From positions 1 to 40,832 of IMG/VR virus record IMGVR_UViG_3300035070_002212: 40,832 bases of DNA; one strand, 5' to 3'. Positions 34,901 to 40,832 of this stretch are shown here, one piece after another. A model generated the notes under the pieces. That model was not told the DNA's origin and did not search any database. It saw nothing but the letters and a program-made list of their open reading frames with translations. The position numbers and the translations under genes are program-made. The DNA is from a virus. How positions within the stretch are numbered: the stretch's first letter is position 1; each line of letters begins with the position of its first letter.

Positions 34901-36547
34901 CATATTTGACGTTCTCCAAGCAAGGTTCTCAAGTGATAACATATATTTAGTCATGTTTTCACCTTTATCATTTACCCCAAAATTTGTTGGTATTCCTCCT
35001 GATTTTTGTGGTGCAATATTTAAATTATATGTATTATCCAAAACAGAATTGGTAAATTTACGTATGTTACCATCCCTTTTTTGTAAGTCCGCCATTGTAT
35101 AGTATGGTGTGTCTTTTGTGAATACACGACAATATTCCTCACCAACAAACGCACCATTTTCATTAACATATCTTTTAACTCTTGAACCCTTAGTTATCTC
35201 ACGGGTCCCGTCAAAAAATACTTTAGATACTTGATTAATTGCGGTACCAACGTGACTTAAACGTGCTTGACCCTGTAGTCCATCCGCAGAATCAACTAAT
35301 CTCTGTGTATCATCAAGTATTGACCCTTCAGTTAATTTATAACTACTTGAAGATGATGATGTAAATTGTGAACTAATAGGTCCAAATCCAGCATCTCCTG
35401 ACTTGATATCACCACCTACACCAACTTTTTTACCCGCAGCCCCACGGCTTTTTGGTGATACCCATGTGAAACCACCTTGGATATCGGGGTTATCCCCTGG
35501 CTCAACTGTGTTTAATCCAAATTTAAAATTTTGTTCACCCTCATATAGTTTAGCCAATTCTCCATAACCTCTAACTGCCGTTTGAACTCTCTCACCATCC
35601 ATATTAACAGGTAACTCATCAGGTGGAGAAATTATATCGTTAGGGTCCTGAGTTCGTTTACCGACATAGTAGTTACCGTTAGGTGCTCTTAAATTAAGGT
35701 CAGAAATAAAGTTTGACTTATAGTCAGGTCTAAATCTATTATACTCAAGTGATTTAAACATTGTTGATGTCTGACCACCACCTGTATTATTTAGGAATAT
35801 ATCAGAACCACTTTTTCTCTCAGGTAGCAGTTTACCACCACCAAATAAATTAGAAATTTTGTTTACAGCAATGTTTGAGTATACTTTTTTACCACCAAAA
35901 TAATCACCAGGTATCCATGAAAAAGGAACATAAACACCCGTAATTCTACTTATAAAATCTAATCCCTTCCCAACTATGTTTGTTGGTGAGGATATTACCC
36001 AATCAGGCTCTATTAACTCTTGTCGTCCTGTTAAAATATCTGCGGCAATGAAAGGGTCTTTTAAGGCGTTAAGGAAGTTTGCTCGACCTAATGTCTCCTG
36101 TCTAATCTCCTCATCAACACGGTACTGAAATTCATCTTTCAATGATTTTGCACCAATCTGAATCATTGCAGAATCTTGTGTTAACGAACCATTAGTTCCC
36201 TGTGGGTCTTTATTAAATAGTATATCAGCACTTGTATATGTCGATGAAACAAACTTAAAATAAGTGTCCCTATCAGTGATTAACTGTTGTACATCTTGTA
36301 CACTATATCTATTATCATATCCCCCTGCTGGCCCATATTGATTCTGTAAAAATAATTTTACTTCTTCAACATCACCAATATCCTCAACCTCAGCACTATC
36401 AACAACTGCGTAGTTTGAAAGTATTAATTCAGACTGTCCAGGATTTGTAGAAGGGGCAAAACCATCACTATTAAAAGGTGGTAAGTTTTTGACCAACAGT
36501 TTTTTTCTGAAGTTTTCTGTAGAATTAAATGATAATGGACTTGGCAT
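31904..36547 (-). CDS. Tube-baseplate junction protein with internal OmpA-like domain
   Basis: A 1547-residue structural protein following the tape measure, where T4 carries the tube initiators gp48 and gp54. Two stretches look like tube-type beta domains: about 560-620 (MWFPPYDLRVDENVSASW, then a QRQGSLSFKIIVDHP strand) and about 1024-1100 (ILRVGDFFHT through ADVSLSFYFIGGHG). Between them, about 712-865, lies an OmpA-like domain: VNLYFDNDKPD at the start, then ILLTGSASSPNDESYNVNLS and KRRVDSVKKQIL, the usual G.(A/T)s...YN..LS..R...V..(L/I) pattern for diaminopimelate binding in the periplasm. The last 300 residues are helical and coiled-coil-like. I infer a fused tube initiator/baseplate protein that can also contact peptidoglycan. 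No T4 single-gene equivalent is known to me. Confidence 0.68.
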   Translation of the reverse strand: MPSPLSFNSTENFRKKLLVKNLPPFNSDGFAPSTNPGQSELILSNYAVVDSAEVEDIGDVEEVKLFLQNQYGPAGGYDNRYSVQDVQQLITDRDTYFKFVSSTYTSADILFNKDPQGTNGSLTQDSAMIQIGAKSLKDEFQYRVDEEIRQETLGRANFLNALKDPFIAADILTGRQELIEPDWVISSPTNIVGKGLDFISRITGVYVPFSWIPGDYFGGKKVYSNIAVNKISNLFGGGKLLPERKSGSDIFLNNTGGGQTSTMFKSLEYNRFRPDYKSNFISDLNLRAPNGNYYVGKRTQDPNDIISPPDELPVNMDGERVQTAVRGYGELAKLYEGEQNFKFGLNTVEPGDNPDIQGGFTWVSPKSRGAAGKKVGVGGDIKSGDAGFGPISSQFTSSSSSSYKLTEGSILDDTQRLVDSADGLQGQARLSHVGTAINQVSKVFFDGTREITKGSRVKRYVNENGAFVGEEYCRVFTKDTPYYTMADLQKRDGNIRKFTNSVLDNTYNLNIAPQKSGGIPTNFGVNDKGENMTKYMLSLENLAWRTSNMTQDLAECEKGPNGGRVMWFPPYDLRVDENVSASWTTNDFLGRPEPIYTYSNTQRQGSLSFKIIVDHPSVLNTLVDKELANVTPDSEVTKIVDSFFSGCKTLDIYELARKYGQLSFNDIYEVVSKTNNPDVFREVVKEIPKQNPEPDNVETETTQKPNFNQFEGVNLYFDNDKPDSRSRGTTSSVNYDVTYNNYIAKKSDYLTKAKTINEEQQVETFFENNIEKGKNELDSLIDKLVDAATNKFGVNILLTGSASSPNDESYNVNLSKRRVDSVKKQILNDPRIKKVNEKGYIGIQSSFSGESITIGGTDCSQEITNKVAKIYSTQAMKCRRTTIKSINIISPPVEETPPVEEETTSVSVGDDKVAVIEKGKGAPRTTSEVSLREGITKKVLRKLLSECDYFESVAEDTSFLYQGIKEKIKYFNPTFHSMTPEGLNSRLTFLQQCMRPGETIPTIGPDGQPLENNALNTSFGSPPICILRVGDFFHTKIAINQMSIRYEPLTLDINPEGIGVQPMIADVSLSFYFIGGHGLKGPVARLQNALSFNYYANTEMYDERAVATETESQAAIDRETIEALGGDVAFSVDDISGVDTTDGGSTIGEVTTRNTTNTGTTVTGTISYKSIMDDLSAKYQTYRDSIAPSLLSVADNYGEIGLRLFTKDRNLIEGNIASVAYVASGNTKLFGKSEKITEKVSYQFEQSLIDVDNDKHPLQFANKTQTFSEGNDFKRKDVRKYDNKLKQIINSKINNFESEMVTNLQTLTKYETDLTRVIDKMNVINEEIDGFIQGGNTVVYDLTATTEVYSSNYANTLDELNGDLVIIQDKLNELDTITKTKVYNVNNNGFEILSLENTNTTYQKDLSMTIMVSDFSDAEFKRFYLTFYRYMLDNSNDLIDELTKFVKENKFKNTEIWVKSITDNINNLLSDFKKGETQIKKLFEAYENETKLKSEFNDIPYTKGKIREFTFTNNPSPSALDKDLIDILYTGGNEGDPTKWNNKVKLQ

Positions 36548-36563
36548 CTATTTTAGTTTTCTA

Positions 36564-36571
36564 TATAAATA
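36564..36571 (-). promoter_or_regulatory. TATTTATA element upstream of the 1547-residue gene
   Basis: CTATTTATATAGAAAACTAA precedes the ATG at 36547; the octamer ends 17 bases before it, in a 45-base gap after the tape measure. Sequence and spacing match the copies before the tape-measure and 74-residue genes. Confidence 0.45.
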
Positions 36572-36592
36572 GACGAATTACTTATTTTATAA

Positions 36593-38395
36593 TTAATAAG
36601 TCGTTCCTTGTCTAGCGATTTCTTGTTGTATCATATTAGTTAAGTTTGACAATGCAGTGGGGTCTGTTTGTAAAGATTGTATTGTCATTCCACCACCCTG
36701 TAACTGTATGGTTCCTGTATGGTTCACATTTAGGTCCTCATGTCTTTGTATTGCCGTTTCAACCTTCATCGGAGTATTAGTAGTTATTTCCGCAATATTA
36801 ACAGGTGATAAAGTTAGTGGTGTAGGGACAGTCATCGCACCCATAGTATTACTCGATGAGGTATTAGGATTTATTGGTACATTAGTATTATTTGCAGGTC
36901 TTGGGGTGTTTTGAGTACTTCCTGATGACGAAAAAGTAGAAGGTAATGTAAATGTTGGCATCGGTATACTTGGTAGATTTATACCTTGAAGATGCTTATT
37001 AAATCCACCAGCAATTGATTTACCAAGACCCATTGCGCCTTCACTTGAATACGTGGTAAAAGCGTCACTAAAAATACGTCCGGCGTCTTTGAAGACGTCA
37101 TCTGTTACTTCAAATGCTTTTTGTACGTTTTCAGGTGTTAAAGATTTACCGATAGTCTTACTAATTTCCTCGGCGGTAAATTTTAACCTAGTTTCTAACG
37201 TATCAAATTCATCAGTTGCTGCAATTCCGGCAGTAATACCTTTAGCACCTTGTTTAAGGGTCGTTTCTATTTGTTCTAAAACCGTAAGTTGTTCTACTGC
37301 AACTTCTTTTGAACTCAACTGACCTTTTTGAAAATTGTCTTTTAATGTAGCAATTTCTTCAGTTGTCAAGTCGGTTGCTGACTTCAACACTTCTTGACCA
37401 GGTATCTTAAATTTTAACTCACCTCCCTCAAACTGACCAATATTTGATAAAAATTCTTTAGTATCGTCATCATAGTTACTACTAAAATCTAATTGTGATA
37501 GTGCCTCCTGTTTTTGTGCAGATTTCACTGCAGTATTAGCTAATTCTTCATAGTCCATGCCAAGAGCACTTGCCTGTGCCCTTAATCTTCTCATCTCAGT
37601 CGCTGAAATTGCAAAACTACCTGTTTCTGAATTAAATGATACCGCAGCACTCGCAGCGTCAATAATCGATTCTTGGAGACCATCAATATCATTCTGAGCC
37701 ATGTTCATTAACTGAAATGGGTCTGCTAAAGCACCAACAGCACCACCTAACATTTGGAACTCAGCGGCTAGATTGATTGCCTCAGAAGGGTCGAGTAGTT
37801 TACCCGCCAAACTAGTTACATCCGCCATGTTAATTCTTAATGCCTGAGAACGAGCAACCATATTAGTAAATCCTTCTACACCATTTCTAAAATTATAAGA
37901 GTTGATAAGTTTTACATTATCACCAACAGTTTTTAAGAATTGTCCTGTATTAAGACCTAAAGACGCTGCCCTTTTACGTGATAACTCTATTTGTTCAGCT
38001 GCTTGAGTCGGCCCAACACCTATCGAGTCAAAACCCTCAACTAAGGAACCTATATCTTCACCAGTAAGATTCGCGGCTTTTTGAATTGCCACAAAATCTT
38101 CAAGTTGTTCATTAGTTAGATAAGCATTTCTTTGTAATGAAGTAGTAATTGAAGCGTAGACAGAACCAACCTCAGACGCAGTAACACCTAATTTAGCCAT
38201 ATTACCCACCGCCTGTGCAATTTCTTTTCTCATCTCCTTCGCGGAATCTGCACCTTGACCGAAGACATCTGCGGAAACTGATTTAGCAACTTTATCGAAT
38301 TCTAAAATTGCTGATTGTAACTGAGTATAGGCCTGAGCGGCACTACTAAATGCTCCTTTTAAATCTGATGGTCCACCTGTATCTTGTAAAAACAT
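36593..38395 (-). CDS. Tail tape measure protein
   Basis: A 600-residue protein lying directly after the chaperone pair, the position of the tape measure in almost all long-tailed phages. It sets tail length and is ejected ahead of the DNA. T4 gp29 is 590 residues, so a tail of roughly T4 length is expected. Residues about 1-470 are almost entirely helical and Ala/Gln/Glu/Leu-rich (for example FSSAAQAYTQLQSAI and TASEVGSVYASITTSLQ), as expected for a coiled-coil ruler. Residues about 475-545 are low-complexity Pro/Thr/Ser/Asn, and the end is a short helix (NLTNMIQQEIARQ). A tandem 11-base repeat near 36704-36725 falls in the C-terminal part. Assignment rests on order, size and composition. 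Confidence 0.82.
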   Translation of the reverse strand: MFLQDTGGPSDLKGAFSSAAQAYTQLQSAILEFDKVAKSVSADVFGQGADSAKEMRKEIAQAVGNMAKLGVTASEVGSVYASITTSLQRNAYLTNEQLEDFVAIQKAANLTGEDIGSLVEGFDSIGVGPTQAAEQIELSRKRAASLGLNTGQFLKTVGDNVKLINSYNFRNGVEGFTNMVARSQALRINMADVTSLAGKLLDPSEAINLAAEFQMLGGAVGALADPFQLMNMAQNDIDGLQESIIDAASAAVSFNSETGSFAISATEMRRLRAQASALGMDYEELANTAVKSAQKQEALSQLDFSSNYDDDTKEFLSNIGQFEGGELKFKIPGQEVLKSATDLTTEEIATLKDNFQKGQLSSKEVAVEQLTVLEQIETTLKQGAKGITAGIAATDEFDTLETRLKFTAEEISKTIGKSLTPENVQKAFEVTDDVFKDAGRIFSDAFTTYSSEGAMGLGKSIAGGFNKHLQGINLPSIPMPTFTLPSTFSSSGSTQNTPRPANNTNVPINPNTSSSNTMGAMTVPTPLTLSPVNIAEITTNTPMKVETAIQRHEDLNVNHTGTIQLQGGGMTIQSLQTDPTALSNLTNMIQQEIARQGTTY

Positions 38396-38410
38396 TTAAA
38401 TTACTTTTAT

Positions 38411-38418
38411 TATAAATA
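38411..38418 (-). promoter_or_regulatory. TATTTATA element upstream of tape measure gene
   Basis: GGTATTTATAATAAAAGTAA precedes the tape measure; the octamer ends 16 bases before the ATG at 38395, within a 28-base gap. It is the best match in sequence and spacing to the copy before the 74-residue gene. Confidence 0.45.
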
Positions 38419-38423
38419 CCTTA

Positions 38424-38612
38424 TCAAGACTTTTGTCTACGTTTTTCATTTAAGTTTTCCATATCAGATATGAATTTATTAATAAAATACTTTCTTTCAA
38501 AAGTGGGCATTTTGAGCACGTCTGAGTATGAGAAACCTAATTCCTTAACGGAATAGTAAATCTCATCGAGCATAGCTTGCCTGTAATCAGAAGAAAGGAC
38601 GAAAAAACTCAC
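38424..38612 (-). CDS. Tail assembly chaperone downstream partner (+1 frame, GTG start or frameshift product)
   Basis: A 62-codon frame overlapping the last 26 bases of the gp26-family gene in the +1 frame. It could start independently at GTG 38612, or at the internal ATG at codon 14, but neither has a clear ribosome-binding site. The encoded sequence is helical and charged (LDEIYYSVKELGFSYSDVL, ending NLNEKRRQKS), like the T-type extensions of tail assembly chaperones. In many phages such a frame between the tube and tape-measure genes is translated only by programmed frameshifting as an extension of the upstream protein. The overlap here (38587-38621) includes GGGGG and TTTTTT runs. Whether it is made alone or as a fusion cannot be decided from sequence. 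Confidence 0.7.
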   Translation of the reverse strand: MSFFVLSSDYRQAMLDEIYYSVKELGFSYSDVLKMPTFERKYFINKFISDMENLNEKRRQKS

Positions 38613-38621
38613 CCCCGAAGG
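38587..38621 (-). other. Overlap window with candidate +1/-2 frameshift runs
   Basis: Between the last upstream stop in the +1 frame (TAG at 38624-38622) and the TGA ending the chaperone gene, the message holds GGGGG (38616-38612) and TTTTTT (38607-38602). In the zero frame these are read GGG GGT GAG TTT TTT CGT. A glycyl tRNA on GGG, or a phenylalanyl tRNA on the second TTT, can re-pair after a +1 slip and continue into the 62-codon frame. Confidence 0.5.
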
Positions 38622-39339
38622 CTATACGAGTAGTAACCTTTTCTCCTGACGGGGCGTTAAAGACGCGTGTCAAGTCTAATCTTGGCTCCGCTCCTTCCAT
38701 TGTTTTTTTAATATGTTTAGAATCTGCGATTGGTAAATTAGCTATTATTGATGAAATTTCTGAAAGGTCTTTTGACCCGTCAAATTCAACAATAGTTCTT
38801 TCAAGACGTTTTGTTACTACTGGTGTAACAACTCCATCAGGATATGATTCCATCATTTTTTGAAGTTCTTGAGTATCTCTTTGATTTAATAATCTACATT
38901 TTACCATTTTTTTAGAAACGGGTAACATTATTTCAAAAAGACCTTCTGTGTTTGGTTCGATAGTTGCTACCTTAACTGAAATCTCGTCTAAGGTGATTGT
39001 ACTTTCAAAGTCTTTAAGTGTTTTTGGGTCTTTTAAATTAAAGGTATAACTACTACCAAATGAAGTGTTTCTTAGAAATATTAAAATTGCTTCAACATCA
39101 CATTCAAGTAGTTCCATTGGGTCAAAATTTGGCTCGTATATTTTATTCCTCAAAAGAGTCATAATTACATTGTCATTTTGCCTTTGACCACCTAATAAGG
39201 TGTTTTCATCAGAAGCGGTTAAATAACCAACTTTAATTGATGATTTACCATTTGCATAAAATTTACCTTTAGAGGGTAACTCAACCACGTCATGTGGTAG
39301 GTTAAAATCTTGTTGTCCATATTGTGCTGATGTATCCAT
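38587..39339 (-). CDS. Tail assembly chaperone / baseplate hub assembly protein, T4 gp26 family
   Basis: A 250-residue protein of the T4 gp26 (T4_baseplate) family, which I place as the upstream tail assembly chaperone by position between the tail tube and tape-measure genes. The N-terminal motif VVELPSKGKFYANGKSSIKV (18-37) and the following DENTLLGGQRQND (44-56) are characteristic, as is the central CDVEAILIFLRNTSFG. Proteins of this kind bind the tape measure during assembly and are absent from the virion or minor in it. T4 gp26 is 208 residues. The last codons, GGEFFRPFF, lie in the overlap with the +1-frame partner. A terminator hairpin separates it from the much more abundant tail tube protein. 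Confidence 0.82.
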   Translation of the reverse strand: MDTSAQYGQQDFNLPHDVVELPSKGKFYANGKSSIKVGYLTASDENTLLGGQRQNDNVIMTLLRNKIYEPNFDPMELLECDVEAILIFLRNTSFGSSYTFNLKDPKTLKDFESTITLDEISVKVATIEPNTEGLFEIMLPVSKKMVKCRLLNQRDTQELQKMMESYPDGVVTPVVTKRLERTIVEFDGSKDLSEISSIIANLPIADSKHIKKTMEGAEPRLDLTRVFNAPSGEKVTTRIAFGGEFFRPFF

Positions 39340-39351
39340 ATTTTGTAAATT

Positions 39352-39384
39352 AAAAAACCATAGAAAGTTTCCCTTCTATGGTTT
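39352..39384 (-). terminator. Intrinsic terminator after tail tube gene
   Basis: On the minus strand an 11-base perfect stem AAACCATAGAA / TTCTATGGTTT encloses an eight-base loop and ends in a run of six T residues (three in the stem). It sits 38 bases past the tube stop and before the chaperone start. It likely limits read-through so that tube protein, needed in many copies, is made in excess. Confidence 0.85.
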
Positions 39385-39422
39385 AATTGTAGTTGAACTG
39401 ATTTAAACGTAAATAGTATTTC

Positions 39423-39911
39423 TTAATAAACTAAAACACATCTATCAGGACGTAATGTAGCCGTAATAGTTGCAATACCATCGTCAGAGTAACCTAACGA
39501 ATCAAAGTTCACATCAGTTAAGAATGTTCCTTGTAATATCCACTTTTCGACAGCGACACCTGTTGGGTCTAACATTTCTAAGTTGATATTCTTTTTATAT
39601 CCTGCTGCGTATCCCATACGACCAGTTACAGATTCTGCGTGTAAACGAACCCACTCCATTAATGCTTGTGAAGCAGAAGGACCGATTGGGTCACGGAATG
39701 TCACATTAAGTGTACTCCATGTGAACCTACCTGCCACATATGTTGAAGTATTTAAAAAAGGAACCTCAACAGGGTTAATTGATACTTGTGGACGTGAAGT
39801 TGACTCTACGTACCAAGAGTTGATACCTAACGACGAATCGAAAGTCATTATAAACCTGTTCTTTCTTTTTGGTTCGTAAGGTACCGGCATTTTCATTAAT
39901 AAATCAGCCAT
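39423..39911 (-). CDS. Tail tube protein, T4 gp19-like
   Basis: A 162-residue protein that polymerises into the inner tail tube; T4 gp19 is 163 residues. Family features include the N-terminal KRKNRFIMTFD (15-25), the SWYVESTSRP loop (32-41), WSTLNVTFRDPIGPS in the middle, and a C-terminal strand SDDGIATITATLRPD (141-155). There is no cysteine, signal or membrane segment, as expected. It is followed by its own terminator and preceded by a 118-base gap with TATTTATA at 39948, so it is probably transcribed at a high level as a short message. The tail sheath gene is not in the window. Confidence 0.92.
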   Translation of the reverse strand: MADLLMKMPVPYEPKRKNRFIMTFDSSLGINSWYVESTSRPQVSINPVEVPFLNTSTYVAGRFTWSTLNVTFRDPIGPSASQALMEWVRLHAESVTGRMGYAAGYKKNINLEMLDPTGVAVEKWILQGTFLTDVNFDSLGYSDDGIATITATLRPDRCVLVY

Positions 39912-39947
39912 TGTATTTTAATTTTAATTGTTTTTTAGTTTATTACT

Positions 39948-39955
39948 TATAAATA
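39948..39955 (-). promoter_or_regulatory. TATTTATA element in the gap upstream of tail tube gene
   Basis: CTATTTATAAGTAATAAACT lies in the 118-base gap between the HAD-family gene and the tail tube gene; the octamer ends 37 bases before the ATG. The rest of the gap is A/T-rich and shows no reading frame. No Bacteroidota-type TAnnTTTG was found in this gap, so a phage-specific late element is the best candidate. Confidence 0.4.
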
Positions 39956-40029
39956 GTTGAAGTCTTAAAATTTTTTCTATTTACTTTTAATCTTAATTCT
40001 CCATAATATATAAAAATATCTAGAAAATT

Positions 40030-40832
40030 TTATACTTCTATTTTATCTCCTCCTTTAGTTAAATAAGTTTTAACTGGTTTTTCATCTTTATATTCTTTAT
40101 CTAGAAAATCTTTAATAGAATCGATATTTCCTGGGTCATCATCTGAAAATCCAATCATTGGTACAAAGTTATTTTTTACATCATTTTTGAAAAAAGCTCT
40201 TTGATTAAGTTTTGATGACATTTCTTTTACATATGATATAAATCCTCTTAACGCCTTTATCTTACCCTCCTCAGGATTCGCTGCACTACCTTCACCATAT
40301 GTCACAGGGTGGAACTTCAACATATCTAAGTATTTTTCAATCATATCTTCACTACTCATTTCTTCTTCACCAGCAAATTCACGAAATCTTTTAAGATTAC
40401 CTATTAACTCTTCCTTACTTATACCCTTGTGGTTCGTCATAATCATATTATAGACCGCATCTCTTAATACTGAGGGTGTGTGTCCACGTGCGGTGATAAT
40501 TGAGAATATAGACCCCCCATTTACCGCCTCAACAAAATCTTCCCATGATGGGCCAACATCAGCAACCATAGAATCAACTATAAATTGTGAATCACCCTTT
40601 ACGGTAAAGTTTCTATATGGGTCTTCAGCGTAACCAACAATTGTTTCACCGTTATAGTTAAAAGGTTCTTTACCCAATATTCCTCTATATTCTGCAAAAT
40701 CTTCAGTAGACATACCGATTTCTTTACCTTCATCATTCAACACAATAATTTGTGTTGGCATATAAAGTATGTTGTCGTCCCAATCGAAAGCATAATACTT
40801 TAAATTAGGGTTACCGACATCGTCAAAACCCT
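40030..40832 (-). CDS. HAD-superfamily phosphatase-like protein (5' end outside window)
   Basis: The frame is open from 40030 to the right edge (266 visible residues), so its beginning is missing. A start at 40761 would delete the catalytic site. The residues before that ATG read YYAFDWDDNILYMP, which is HAD motif I with the nucleophile and acid aspartates (DWD). ITARGHTP supplies motif II, and GFSDDDPGNI near the C-terminus supplies motif IV. Motif III lysine is less certain, possibly in the LKFHPVTYG region. HAD enzymes hydrolyse phosphate esters of nucleotides or polynucleotide ends. In phages, roles include nucleotide metabolism and nucleic-acid end repair. The substrate is unknown here, and its place before the tail tube gene gives no direct clue. 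Confidence 0.8.
   Translation of the reverse strand, partial: GFDDVGNPNLKYYAFDWDDNILYMPTQIIVLNDEGKEIGMSTEDFAEYRGILGKEPFNYNGETIVGYAEDPYRNFTVKGDSQFIVDSMVADVGPSWEDFVEAVNGGSIFSIITARGHTPSVLRDAVYNMIMTNHKGISKEELIGNLKRFREFAGEEEMSSEDMIEKYLDMLKFHPVTYGEGSAANPEEGKIKALRGFISYVKEMSSKLNQRAFFKNDVKNNFVPMIGFSDDDPGNIDSIKDFLDKEYKDEKPVKTYLTKGGDKIEV

Noticed and set aside
31904-36547. Calling the 1547-residue protein an outer-membrane OmpA protein
   Set aside because: There is no signal peptide or membrane barrel, and tube-type domains flank the OmpA-like part; it is a virion protein by context.
36577-36600. Short inverted repeat ACTTATT / AATAAGT after the tape measure
   Set aside because: Only seven weak A/T pairs and partly inside the stop region; too unstable to call a terminator.
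36704-36725. Tandem 11-base repeat CTGTATGGTTC in the tape-measure gene
   Set aside because: Only two copies, inside a coding frame, shifting no reading frame; probably chance or a small local duplication without regulatory meaning.
1-40832. tRNA genes, CRISPR arrays, transposases, integrase or attachment sites
   Set aside because: I looked for these in the gaps and reading frames and saw none; nearly all of the window is occupied by minus-strand coding frames.

Overview
The window is part of the genome of a T4-like contractile-tailed bacteriophage that most likely infects a Bacteroidota (Flavobacteriia-like) host. It is strongly AT-rich. Every gene I can support lies on the minus strand, so transcription runs from high to low coordinates, and genes are packed with gaps of a few bases or with overlaps. 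The T4-like assignment rests on a gp19-like tail tube, a gp26-family tail chaperone, a tape measure, gp53-, gp25-, gp6- and gpI/gp7-like baseplate proteins, and gp32, UvsX, RNase H and gp41-like replication proteins. The host guess rests on near-absent Shine-Dalgarno sequences, a TTTG-N19-TATCTTTA promoter close to the Bacteroidota consensus, and a ribonucleotide reductase whose ATP-cone sits on NrdB, as described in Flavobacteriia. It remains an inference.

Layout in transcription order. (1) 40832-24221, tail block one: a truncated HAD-family protein, the tail tube protein with its own terminator, a tail chaperone with an overlapping +1-frame partner ORF, the tape measure, a 1547-residue tube-baseplate junction protein carrying an OmpA-like domain, a gp53/LysM-like wedge protein, a 2159-residue hub-like protein with a possible C-terminal muralytic domain, and two small unknown genes. 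A terminator closes the block near 24160. (2) 24150-16224, replication and nucleotide cassette: a host-type promoter, then the gp32-like ssDNA-binding protein, a hairpin, UvsX/RecA, RNase H-type 5' nuclease, a conserved unknown protein, the replicative helicase, NrdB and NrdA. A UUCG-loop terminator follows near 16180. (3) 16137-1, tail block two: gp25-like and gp6-like wedge proteins, a 1715-residue wedge-associated protein with an internal membrane-like segment, three unrecognised structural proteins and one PKD-domain protein, a gpI/gp7-like wedge protein, and a cysteine-rich protein that runs off the left edge.

The cassette in the middle supplies dNTPs (NrdAB), unwinds DNA (helicase), protects single strands (gp32-like), removes primers (RNase H) and drives recombination-dependent replication (UvsX). 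The flanking blocks build the tail tube, set its length and assemble an unusually large baseplate. An octamer TATTTATA recurs 14-17 bases before several structural start codons and may be the phage's own late promoter element.

The most interesting points are the roughly 60-residue hydrophobic stretch inside a baseplate protein, the peptidoglycan-binding-like OmpA domain in the tube-baseplate junction protein, the hub fused to a possible cell-wall hydrolase, and the chaperone overlap with two homopolymer runs that would permit +1 (or -2) frameshifting. No tRNA genes, CRISPR arrays or insertion sequences were seen, and no stretch longer than about 160 bases lacks a gene.
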